Below, piece by piece: positions 23,360 to 29,679 of a DNA stretch of 35,086 bases. Made by a program: the position numbers and the translations under genes. Each line of letters begins with the position of its first letter. Position 1 is the stretch's first letter. Under the pieces are notes generated by a model. The model did not search any database and had not been told where the DNA came from. It saw only the letters and a list, made by a program, of their open reading frames with translations. Source of the DNA: Bdellovibrio sp. (GTDB taxonomy: Bacteria > Bdellovibrionota > Bdellovibrionia > Bdellovibrionales > Bdellovibrionaceae); NCBI GenBank assembly GCA_014378765.1, contig JACMNA010000052.1, forward strand, positions 1 through 35,086. The letters run 5' to 3'.

Positions 23360-24712
23360 GTGCAACGTGTATTCGGATATATATTTTTAATCATATTAAT
23401 CGTTGGATGTGGCTTATCGAGCAGGGCCGCTTCTTCGGGATTCGATGTCAATGATGTCAGTTTTTTATTTCCACTGCGCGATGGAAAGCCGTACCCGGCC
23501 ATTCGCCTTAATGACAATACAAAATTAATTTCAGACGATCTATTTAAACAGGTTTTACAATTCGAACATCAAGTAGATGATTTAAATCAGTTACCCTATA
23601 TCAACGCGCGATTTTTAGCCGACCAAAACCAATGGTACGTTACTTCATTTCGCTATGAAGACTGTGGTAATACTTTTCATCATGAAGTTATAAAAGACCC
23701 GAAAACCAATTCAGATGTAATTTTATTGGGGGCCGGAAACGGATGTCAGGCGCATCTTCGCCTAGTCATTCAGCCTTTTAATTTCTCTAATCAGCCTTTG
23801 CCGACTGCGCTTCACTTAATTTATAATATTTTACCTAATGAACAGGTAGAGGTCGTTAACGGGCTTGCAATGATTAAATCCGTTTCTTCAACGCTAGGTG
23901 ATACGAGTGGTCTGCCTTTGATGGTCCATCCAGGGCTAGAGGCGGAAGGGCAATCAGTTAGCGGAGGGCACAAATTAGCCGATCAAATTACTCAATTTCT
24001 ACTCACTAGCCTATCTGCATCGGGGCAAACACCTAGCCTTCGAGTGCAGCTTATAACGATGACGATAAATACCCAAGTTATGGGCTGGAAAATGGTTGGC
24101 GGGTTTGTTTCAAACCAAAAATGGACTCGCTTTGTTACCAACTTTAATCAATTATTGTATGATCCTTCTGGCCGCGAAAATATTCTGTTGGGCGTAGAAC
24201 AAATACAATGTAACTTCTACGATTTTTGTTTTTCTTTTCCGAACAAGGTAGAGACTTCGCAACGTGGTTTACTGACCACTGGCTTTAAACAAAATGCCGA
24301 TGGCTCGCCACCCGCGCCTCAGCGCAATTATGAAACCGAAGTCATGGCCGAACAAATAGATAACGGGCTCCGGACTCATTTTTTCAACACTAATTGCTTA
24401 AGTTGTCATGAGTCAGCGAATTTTCGAAATCGAAATGAAATTTGGACTGATTTACAACTACCTGCGGGCATTACGCCGTTTACCATTAAAAAGTTAACTA
24501 GCACTAACTCTTCAAATATTATTAATTTTGGCTATGAGGGGTTATCGGCGCGAGTCAGTACGCGCACGGCCAGCGAATCAGCTTTGGTTGCATCACGATT
24601 AAATCAATTTTTGAATACTACGAACCCAGGGTACCGTCCAAATAATTTAAAAGCCTTTTGGCAATGCTTAATGCGTGAAAAAATTTATACTAACTGTTTT
24701 ACAAATAACTAA
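23360..24712 (+). CDS. Lipoprotein with one CxxCH haem-binding motif
   Basis: The GTG start has AAGGGG eight bases upstream. The 450-residue product has a lipoprotein signal (MQRVFGYIFLIILIVGCG, lipidated Cys17). Near residue 346 it has FNTNCLSCHES, one CxxCH site for covalent haem c. The Cys-rich spots (EDCGN, GCQAH, QCNFYDFCF) add possible disulfides. The ~330 residues before the haem motif match no family I recognise. After the motif about 100 residues remain, enough for part of a cytochrome c fold. It could be an electron-transfer or peroxidase-like lipoprotein. It lies under the putative Crp/Fnr sites, and its end is near the start of the next exported protein. Confidence 0.7.
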   Translation: MQRVFGYIFLIILIVGCGLSSRAASSGFDVNDVSFLFPLRDGKPYPAIRLNDNTKLISDDLFKQVLQFEHQVDDLNQLPYINARFLADQNQWYVTSFRYEDCGNTFHHEVIKDPKTNSDVILLGAGNGCQAHLRLVIQPFNFSNQPLPTALHLIYNILPNEQVEVVNGLAMIKSVSSTLGDTSGLPLMVHPGLEAEGQSVSGGHKLADQITQFLLTSLSASGQTPSLRVQLITMTINTQVMGWKMVGGFVSNQKWTRFVTNFNQLLYDPSGRENILLGVEQIQCNFYDFCFSFPNKVETSQRGLLTTGFKQNADGSPPAPQRNYETEVMAEQIDNGLRTHFFNTNCLSCHESANFRNRNEIWTDLQLPAGITPFTIKKLTSTNSSNIINFGYEGLSARVSTRTASESALVASRLNQFLNTTNPGYRPNNLKAFWQCLMREKIYTNCFTNN

Positions 24713-24731
24713 AAAAATCAAAGGAGATTTT

Positions 24732-25415
24732 ATGAAGAATATTTTTATGGTCGCGATAACGATTCTAGGTTTTCAGGTACAAGCAAGTGAAAGTTATCCA
24801 CTGGAAAAACTAGACAAAACTCAGTCGTGCGTGAACTCGGCTCAAAAAATGGCGGCGGAGAAGTCGTTAGCTTTTTTAGAAAACTTTAAATGGTGGAAAA
24901 TTAAAAATATTGTTCAATCGTTGCATCCCGGATATCAAGCGTGGCATGCTTCGCGCGTGTATTGGGCTTCAGTAACGCCGGTAGAAAAAATTCCTTCATT
25001 ACCGTATAAAAATGGGCAAGTAAGTCATGACGGCGTAATTGCGGAACTTGCAATGGTTGCTTATACGAATGATGTTCCAAAATACACGATTGATTTGAAG
25101 CGCGTTGAATGCGTGGCGGACGACATAGTTATAATAACTACAATTTTTAACGGAGTAAATGTGGTTCGTAATGCCCAAGGTAAAGCCCTTTATTCGGCTG
25201 GCGTAGTTGACGTGCCAACCCGATTTACAATCACAATCAAAGACGGATTAATTTATCGTGATATTATTGATCTTCCTGACGCGACAACAGTTGAATTGCT
25301 GGCTCGAATAGGCAATTTAATTAAGGCCGGCGTACCAAACGTAGTTCCGGGTACAATTCCAGATCAAACTTACCAGCAAATTTATCAAAATTTTTTAGAT
25401 CAAGCTGGCGAATAG
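24732..25415 (+). CDS. Exported protein with NTF2/SnoaL-like fold
   Basis: The ATG at 24732 is chosen over an ATG 57 bases upstream inside the previous gene because AAGGAG stands seven bases before it and the signal peptide (MKNIFMVAITILGFQVQAS) then starts correctly. The 227-residue product has the layout of NTF2/SnoaL-like proteins: a helical start (KSLAFLENFKWWKIKNIVQSL), a long strand pair, then FTITIKDGLIYRDIIDLPD, where the end of the sheet carries an acidic residue. Such domains bind small ligands or act as enzymes; nothing fixes the substrate. It is followed by a terminator, so it probably closes the unit started at the haem-motif lipoprotein. Confidence 0.65.
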   Translation: MKNIFMVAITILGFQVQASESYPLEKLDKTQSCVNSAQKMAAEKSLAFLENFKWWKIKNIVQSLHPGYQAWHASRVYWASVTPVEKIPSLPYKNGQVSHDGVIAELAMVAYTNDVPKYTIDLKRVECVADDIVIITTIFNGVNVVRNAQGKALYSAGVVDVPTRFTITIKDGLIYRDIIDLPDATTVELLARIGNLIKAGVPNVVPGTIPDQTYQQIYQNFLDQAGE

Positions 25416-25427
25416 TAAAATCTGAAT

Positions 25428-25460
25428 GGCCTTGTCTCAACTTGATACAAGGCCTTTTTG
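25428..25460 (+). terminator. Rho-independent terminator
   Basis: GGCCTTGT (25428-25435) pairs perfectly with ACAAGGCC (25447-25454), with an 11-base loop and a following TTTTTG. It closes the unit containing the haem-motif lipoprotein and the NTF2-like gene. Confidence 0.85.
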
Positions 25461-25534
25461 TAAGTTTACGTGTTATCAATTTTTGTCACGGCATTGATAT
25501 TTGGTAATTAAATCTAATTAACCAGCCGTAGGGT

Positions 25535-25584
25535 GGGTCAGGCATTTGCTGGGTTCTACAGTTAATACCTGACTAGCCCGGAGG
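25535..25584 (+). promoter_or_regulatory. 5' leader inverted repeat next to the ribosome site
   Basis: GTCAGG (25537-25542) can pair with CCTGAC (25568-25573), with GGG and CCC near the base, around a 25-base loop. The stem ends just before GGAGG (25580-25584), the ribosome site of the GTG start at 25591. It could limit access to that site. The remaining gap from 25461 shows nothing else clear. Confidence 0.35.
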
Positions 25585-25590
25585 CCACTC

Positions 25591-26661
25591 GTGAAAAAAA
25601 ACGTTATGTCGATTCAAATTTCTTTAGCAATGGTCACGCTTACATCATCCATCAGTTTTGGATTTGGTATTGCGGCTAAAGGTGTACTAAAAACTTACGG
25701 GCAACCGGTGCACGAGACAATGACGGCCAAGGCGGCCATTGAATCTGGGCTTTTAACTAACGCGCAAGCGGTCGAATTAAAGTATCTCGTCGAGGGCGTT
25801 CGATTTAATGATGATCCCGAAGGTTATTTACTGGAAGGTGCAATGGAATCTGGCCAAGGCGGCGTCGTGCCCTTTGTAACAGAATTTATGGGCCGCCATA
25901 AAGAAAGTAAAGAAAACGATCCAACTAAAGCGGCACACTTTGGTGATTTTCAATTCTTACACGCCATGGGTCGGTCAACTTTATCCGCGGACGATATCAA
26001 AGATAATATCATGTTGTATGCGGCTCACTGTTGGAAAATGGCGACCGACGCTGATTCTTTTGCAAAATTCTCTAAAGATTATGAATTTCTGTTGAAGCAG
26101 TCGCAATCGGCTAACCCGGTTCAGTTAAACACGGAAGAGCGAGCCCTTAGTAAAGTGATTAAATTATTTCCGCAACAAGTTTTATTTTTTCACGCAAAAA
26201 ATCAAGCGCAATTTCAGTTTCGTTCTTTGGGATCTTTGCTGCATGTGATTCAAGATTCTTACTCGAAGGGCCACGTAGTACGCATTGGTTGGGAGACTGG
26301 CGATAACGCGGGTAAAATTAAATATTTTCAAGATTACAGTCAGCAAGATAGTAATGAGCACAGTCATTTAGATAGGCACCAAACAGAAAAACTAGATTAC
26401 AATAACCTGTTTCAAATTCAGGGCGTTTCAATTGCTTTTGAAAGATCGAAGCAGTTGTTGCAGATGGCGGCAGCAAACTGCGCTTGGAATAATGGAGATT
26501 TAGACGGACACGTAGCTTGCGAAAAAAGCGTATTCAGATTTTTAGACCGTGATGTATTCGCTTTTGATGAAAATACAGATTTAAAATCACGAGCAACAAA
26601 GTCGCATCTGAATTTAATTCCGAAGCCAGCCGTAATTGATGAAAGCCGTGGCGGTCCATAG
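25591..26661 (+). CDS. Secreted zinc-dependent phospholipase C-like protein
   Basis: The GTG start has GGAGG six bases upstream. A signal peptide (residues 1-~25, LAMVTLTSSISFG) is followed by a helical domain of about 330 residues. The zinc-ligand layout of the PLC/S1-P1 nuclease fold is suggested by His41 (VHETM), Asp74-Asp75 (RFNDDPEG), His116 (HFGDF), His124, and His218-x3-Asp222-x5-His228 (LLHVIQDSYSKGH). Enzymes of this fold cleave phospholipids or nucleic acids using three zinc ions. The substrate here is unknown. The gene is monocistronic, preceded by a terminator and followed by a convergent gene. In a predatory or surface-living bacterium a secreted phospholipase or nuclease would make sense, but that is inference. 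Confidence 0.65.
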   Translation: MKKNVMSIQISLAMVTLTSSISFGFGIAAKGVLKTYGQPVHETMTAKAAIESGLLTNAQAVELKYLVEGVRFNDDPEGYLLEGAMESGQGGVVPFVTEFMGRHKESKENDPTKAAHFGDFQFLHAMGRSTLSADDIKDNIMLYAAHCWKMATDADSFAKFSKDYEFLLKQSQSANPVQLNTEERALSKVIKLFPQQVLFFHAKNQAQFQFRSLGSLLHVIQDSYSKGHVVRIGWETGDNAGKIKYFQDYSQQDSNEHSHLDRHQTEKLDYNNLFQIQGVSIAFERSKQLLQMAAANCAWNNGDLDGHVACEKSVFRFLDRDVFAFDENTDLKSRATKSHLNLIPKPAVIDESRGGP

Positions 26662-26675
26662 AGATTACGTTGAGC

Positions 26676-27149
26676 CTATCGTGCCAGTAAAATCTCAATA
26701 GCTTCTTCAAAAAACGCCTGATCACTTTCACTGAACCGATCGGGGATTTCTGAATCAACGTCAAGTACACCAATTATTTTATCATCGATTATCATTGGCA
26801 CCGCAACTTCGGAACGTGATTTTGCATCGCAGACAATGTGTCCAGGAAATTGGTCGACGTCAGCGACACGCACAGTTTTTTTCTGAGTAGCGGCTGCTCC
26901 GCAAACTCCTTTAGAAAATGAAATCATGGTACAAGCAGGTAGTCCTTGAAATGGGCCTAGCCATAAAGTGGGTTCAGAATCATTAACGTCTACCAAATAA
27001 AAGCCGATCCAATTAATATCTTTGAATCTTGAGTTCAGGAAAGCTGCCGTATTAGCTAAATCAGTTAGCCAACGCCCAGTCATTAAGCCCTTTAACTCTT
27101 GCAGGATTTCTTCAAAGCTATATTCATCACTAGCCGATCTAGATAACAT
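26676..27149 (-). CDS. msrC: Free methionine-R-sulfoxide reductase (GAF domain)
   Basis: A 157-residue GAF-domain protein that reduces free L-methionine-R-sulfoxide in the cytoplasm, part of oxidative-stress repair. The fRMsr signature is clear: NWIGFYLVD, LGPFQGLPACTMISFSKGVCG, and FPGHIVCDAKSRSEVAVPM with the three family cysteines Cys73, Cys83 and Cys107. It follows IIGVLDVDSE. Length and order fit the family. It is third in a minus-strand run after lpxD and a membrane protein, with a gap of only three bases before its start, so translation is probably coupled. No separate ribosome site is obvious. Confidence 0.93.
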   Translation of the reverse strand: MLSRSASDEYSFEEILQELKGLMTGRWLTDLANTAAFLNSRFKDINWIGFYLVDVNDSEPTLWLGPFQGLPACTMISFSKGVCGAAATQKKTVRVADVDQFPGHIVCDAKSRSEVAVPMIIDDKIIGVLDVDSEIPDRFSESDQAFFEEAIEILLAR

Positions 27150-27152
27150 AAA

Positions 27153-27518
27153 TTAGAACGGTTTAAAAATTGCGAAGTAACCTGCAATCAAGAAGACGAA
27201 AATTAGTGACAAGAATAGAGGCCAACCAATGTGGCCCTTTCGCTTAACCAGCGCAATCGCGCCGCCGGCAACAACCCACGCAGCAATTTTCACGAAAACC
27301 CAATTCGGGATGTCGTGAGTTAAACCCAAACGGGCTAACAAGCCGAAACCGCTCACCAATAATAGAAGTAACCCTACGCCGTGAGATACAAAAACTAAAG
27401 ATTTTGTTGAACCAGCCAATTGGCCACCCGACATGCGCACGGTTAGTAAACCCGTTAAGCCAGAGAATAAAAGAACTAGGCCTAGTAAGTGAATAATTTT
27501 ATAAATTTCGTACGACAT
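27153..27518 (-). CDS. Four-helix membrane protein of unknown function
   Basis: A 121-residue inner-membrane protein with four hydrophobic helices at about 7-27, 41-62, 73-91 and 99-119. His10, near the start of helix 1, and His46, within helix 2, are the only notable polar residues in the membrane. The family is not recognised; small four-helix proteins of this type include haem-binding and SirB/CopD-like groups, which the two His would fit loosely. AGGA lies seven bases before the ATG and overlaps the lpxD stop, so it is translationally coupled with lpxD and msrC. Confidence 0.7.
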   Translation of the reverse strand: MSYEIYKIIHLLGLVLLFSGLTGLLTVRMSGGQLAGSTKSLVFVSHGVGLLLLLVSGFGLLARLGLTHDIPNWVFVKIAAWVVAGGAIALVKRKGHIGWPLFLSLIFVFLIAGYFAIFKPF

Positions 27519-27526
27519 GGGGTGTC

Positions 27527-28555
27527 CTAGTCTTCTTCATTCAACTGAAGATGTTTGAGTATTTGACGAACTTGTTTTTTTAATTTTTTAATGTGTGGAA
27601 TCGAAACTAATGTTTTAACACTTTCGCGGTGAGTTTCTAACGGAAAACCGCCGTAGATGCCCGGCTCGCTAATAGAACTAGTCACACCAGCGCGACCCGA
27701 TAAGACGACGTTATCGGTGATTTCAATATGACCATTGAGATCAATACTTCCACCGGCTAGCAGGTTTTTTCCGATGCGAGTTGAGCCCGCCACTTTAAAA
27801 GACGCCGCCATGATTCCATTTTCACCAACGGTGACGTTGTGGCCGAAGTGGCAGTAGTTGTCGACTTTGCATCCCTTGCCTAATCGGGTTTCGGTAAGTG
27901 TCGCGCGATCGAGGGCGCAGAAAGCACCTAATTCGCAATCATCTTCGATAATGACGCGACCTACTTGCGGAATCTTATGGTGGATATTTTTTTTATCGGT
28001 GAAAAAACCAAAGCCATCGGAACCAATAGAAACATGCGAAGCAAGGTGGCAACGAGCTCCGATTTCACAGAAGGCGCCAATAAATACGTGCGAGGTTAAG
28101 ACCGTGTTGTCGCCGATTACGGCGTGCGCTTCAACCACACAGAAGGGGCCAATCGAAGCGGTCGGCGAAACTTTTGCCGTCGGATGTATGACTGCGGTTG
28201 AGTGAACTCCGCCGGTTATGAATTCTTTTTTTCGGTCAAATAGTGAAAGTACGATACTCATGGCTTGGGGAATACTGCGCGTGGTCCACACTGACATTGC
28301 GGGCGTAATTAAAGGCTGAATTTCTTTGAAGGCACTTTCATTAATGATAAAGCCCAAAGCTTTACGATCGGCTCCAGTTTGAAAAAGGATCTTATTTGCG
28401 GCAAAAACTAATGATGTTTCACTTGCCAAGTGCGGAGGCTGAACATCTTTAAAAAAAATGTCCGTGTTTTGTTGCAGTTGCAGGGTCGGTGGAGCCGCGT
28501 TGGTGTTTCCACTTTGACCGCATTCGGAAATCTGTTGGGATGAAATTGATTTCAT
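27527..28555 (-). CDS. lpxD: UDP-3-O-acylglucosamine N-acyltransferase
   Basis: LpxD transfers the N-linked acyl chain from acyl-ACP in the third step of lipid A synthesis. The 342-residue length equals that of the E. coli enzyme. After a uridine-binding-type N-terminal region (1-~110) comes a left-handed beta-helix of hexapeptide repeats (VIHPTAKVSPTASIGPF). GSDGFGFF, KIPQVGRVII and CHFGHNV match LpxD; His239 in the last is the expected catalytic base. The C-terminus is Lys-rich and helical. It is not beside lpxA, fabZ or an omp85 gene, its usual neighbours, but leads an operon with a membrane protein and msrC. It may therefore be a second LpxD copy or a moved single copy. Confidence 0.9.
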   Translation of the reverse strand: MKSISSQQISECGQSGNTNAAPPTLQLQQNTDIFFKDVQPPHLASETSLVFAANKILFQTGADRKALGFIINESAFKEIQPLITPAMSVWTTRSIPQAMSIVLSLFDRKKEFITGGVHSTAVIHPTAKVSPTASIGPFCVVEAHAVIGDNTVLTSHVFIGAFCEIGARCHLASHVSIGSDGFGFFTDKKNIHHKIPQVGRVIIEDDCELGAFCALDRATLTETRLGKGCKVDNYCHFGHNVTVGENGIMAASFKVAGSTRIGKNLLAGGSIDLNGHIEITDNVVLSGRAGVTSSISEPGIYGGFPLETHRESVKTLVSIPHIKKLKKQVRQILKHLQLNEED

Positions 28556-28557
28556 AA

Positions 28558-28579
28558 AAGCATTCTAATGCTTCGCGAA
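28558..28579. promoter_or_regulatory. Palindromes at the lpxD start, divergent gap
   Basis: AAGCATT-CT-AATGCTT (28558-28573) is an inverted repeat with seven-base arms immediately upstream of the lpxD ATG, and TTCGCGAA (28572-28579) overlaps it. They lie where a regulator would block lpxD expression. No regulator is identified. Confidence 0.35.
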
Positions 28580-28598
28580 AGAAAACACACCATTTTAC

Positions 28599-28626
28599 TT
28601 GTGCATCGAACGGTGCAGGATATAAG
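28599..28626 (+). promoter_or_regulatory. Candidate promoter of the KA-rich protein gene
   Basis: TTGTGC (28599-28604) and TATAAG (28621-28626) with a 16-base spacer are a fair sigma-70-type match. Transcription would begin about 20 bases before the ATG, leaving room for the GGAGG seen at about 28638. Confidence 0.5.
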
Positions 28627-28651
28627 TACAAGAAAGCGGAGGTTTCATTTC

Positions 28652-29302
28652 ATGGCCAAAAAAACTGCACCAAAAAAGAAAGCAGCAGCTAAACCTGCAG
28701 TTAAATCCACAGCAAAGGCAGCACCGTCAAAAGTAGCAAAAACAGTAAAAATATCTTCTGCATCCGCAAAATCTGTGGCCAAACCGGCGGCGAAAGCGGC
28801 TGCAAAACCTGAAAAAAAAATAACTCCGAAAGTCTTGAAACCTATCGCAAAGGCGGCAGTCAAGCCAGCGGCGAAAGAAGTTGCTAAGCCTGTGTCGAAA
28901 GAAAAAGCTGCGGTCAAAAAATCTGAACCGACGGTGATGTCAAAAATAGCTAAGCTTGAGCCTGAAGAAAAGACCGTTACAAAACAGCAAACTGTTATTT
29001 CAATGTTAGAAGAAAGCTCGAGTGCAGAAGAGCCCGGCAAAGCTGAAAAAGTAAGCAAAGTTAAGCCGGTTAAAATCGAGCGCGGTAATTTAGCTGATGA
29101 AAAAGCGAAATGGGCTGAACTTTATAAGAAATATGGAAAAGATAAAGCCGTCACTTATAAAATGTCAGATAAATTTCCGACGATGGTGCCAATGCAACAT
29201 AAAGTTTTAGGCTGGGGTTTTGTTTTAACAAATGAAAATGATCGGCTTGAAGTTTTGTTTGAGACCGGCATTCGCATGCTGATCAGCAATTACAAGGTCT
29301 AA
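28652..29302 (+). CDS. Histone-H1-like Lys/Ala-rich protein with conserved C-terminal domain
   Basis: ATG 28652 is chosen because GGAGG lies about ten bases upstream; an earlier in-frame ATG would add a leader with no ribosome site. Of 216 residues, the first ~125 are Lys/Ala/Pro-rich and disordered (MAKKTAPKKKAAAKPAVK), like the C-terminal tail of histone H1 and bacterial HctB/AlgP-type proteins, so they probably bind DNA or RNA by charge. The last ~75 are a folded domain with KWAELYKKYGKDKAVTYKM and HKVLGWGFVLTNENDRLEVLFETG, which looks like a small SH3/Tudor-like barrel (compare DUF3553). It may be a nucleoid-associated protein. The long minus-strand ORF across the repeat is a codon-bias shadow. 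Confidence 0.75.
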   Translation: MAKKTAPKKKAAAKPAVKSTAKAAPSKVAKTVKISSASAKSVAKPAAKAAAKPEKKITPKVLKPIAKAAVKPAAKEVAKPVSKEKAAVKKSEPTVMSKIAKLEPEEKTVTKQQTVISMLEESSSAEEPGKAEKVSKVKPVKIERGNLADEKAKWAELYKKYGKDKAVTYKMSDKFPTMVPMQHKVLGWGFVLTNENDRLEVLFETGIRMLISNYKV

Positions 29303-29360
29303 GCCCCGTATTAAGCTAGTAGTCTGATTCTAAATAAGCATTTATTATTTGAGTTTTCAT

Positions 29361-29389
29361 TTGATTCAATAGCCGAATGAACCTAGTAT
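29361..29389 (+). promoter_or_regulatory. Promoter predicted to give a leaderless infA mRNA
   Basis: TTGATT (29361-29366) and TAGTAT (29384-29389) are separated by exactly 17 bases, each a 4/6 match. The start site would fall at about 29396, two or three bases before the ATG at 29399. No Shine-Dalgarno precedes that ATG. Confidence 0.45.
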
Positions 29390-29398
29390 CTAACTCTC

Positions 29399-29620
29399 AT
29401 GTCAAAAGATGATTTAGCACAATTCGATGGTAAAGTAGTGGACGCCTTAGCAGGTGGAATCTACAAAATAGAACTTGATACAAATAAAGTTGTCATTGCG
29501 GCGAAACTTTGTGGAAAAATGCGCCGATTTAATATCCGCATTGTCGTTGGTGATAAAGTGAGCGTTGGAGTTTCTCCTTACGATCCCACCCACGGTCTGA
29601 TTATGTACCGGCACAAATAA
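29399..29620 (+). CDS. infA: Translation initiation factor IF-1
   Basis: The 73-residue protein covers the whole IF-1 OB fold: GKVVDALAGGIYKIELDTN, GKMRRFNIRIVVGDKV and the diagnostic SPYDPTHGLIMYRHK near the end. IF-1 binds the A site of the 30S subunit and assists IF-2 and IF-3. The order in KMR is RFNIRI where most proteins have xxFIRI, a small change in the conserved loop. It lies 96 bases after the KA-rich gene and before tex, not in the ribosomal spc cluster. The ATG has no ribosome site and the predicted promoter would make the message leaderless. Confidence 0.93.
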   Translation: MSKDDLAQFDGKVVDALAGGIYKIELDTNKVVIAAKLCGKMRRFNIRIVVGDKVSVGVSPYDPTHGLIMYRHK

Positions 29621-29679
29621 TTTCTGGTACCACTTTAATGAAATTCTTATTCGTCACAAAAATTTAGAAGGATAAAAAA

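Noticed and set aside
27858..28205. Plus-strand ORF of 115 codons opposite lpxD
   Set aside because: It lies entirely within the well-supported LpxD beta-helix coding region and has no recognisable domain.
28645..29058. Long minus-strand ORF opposite the KA-rich gene
   Set aside because: It is the mirror of the Lys/Ala repeat codons, has no ribosome site, and the plus-strand frame has promoter, GGAGG and a conserved C-terminal domain.
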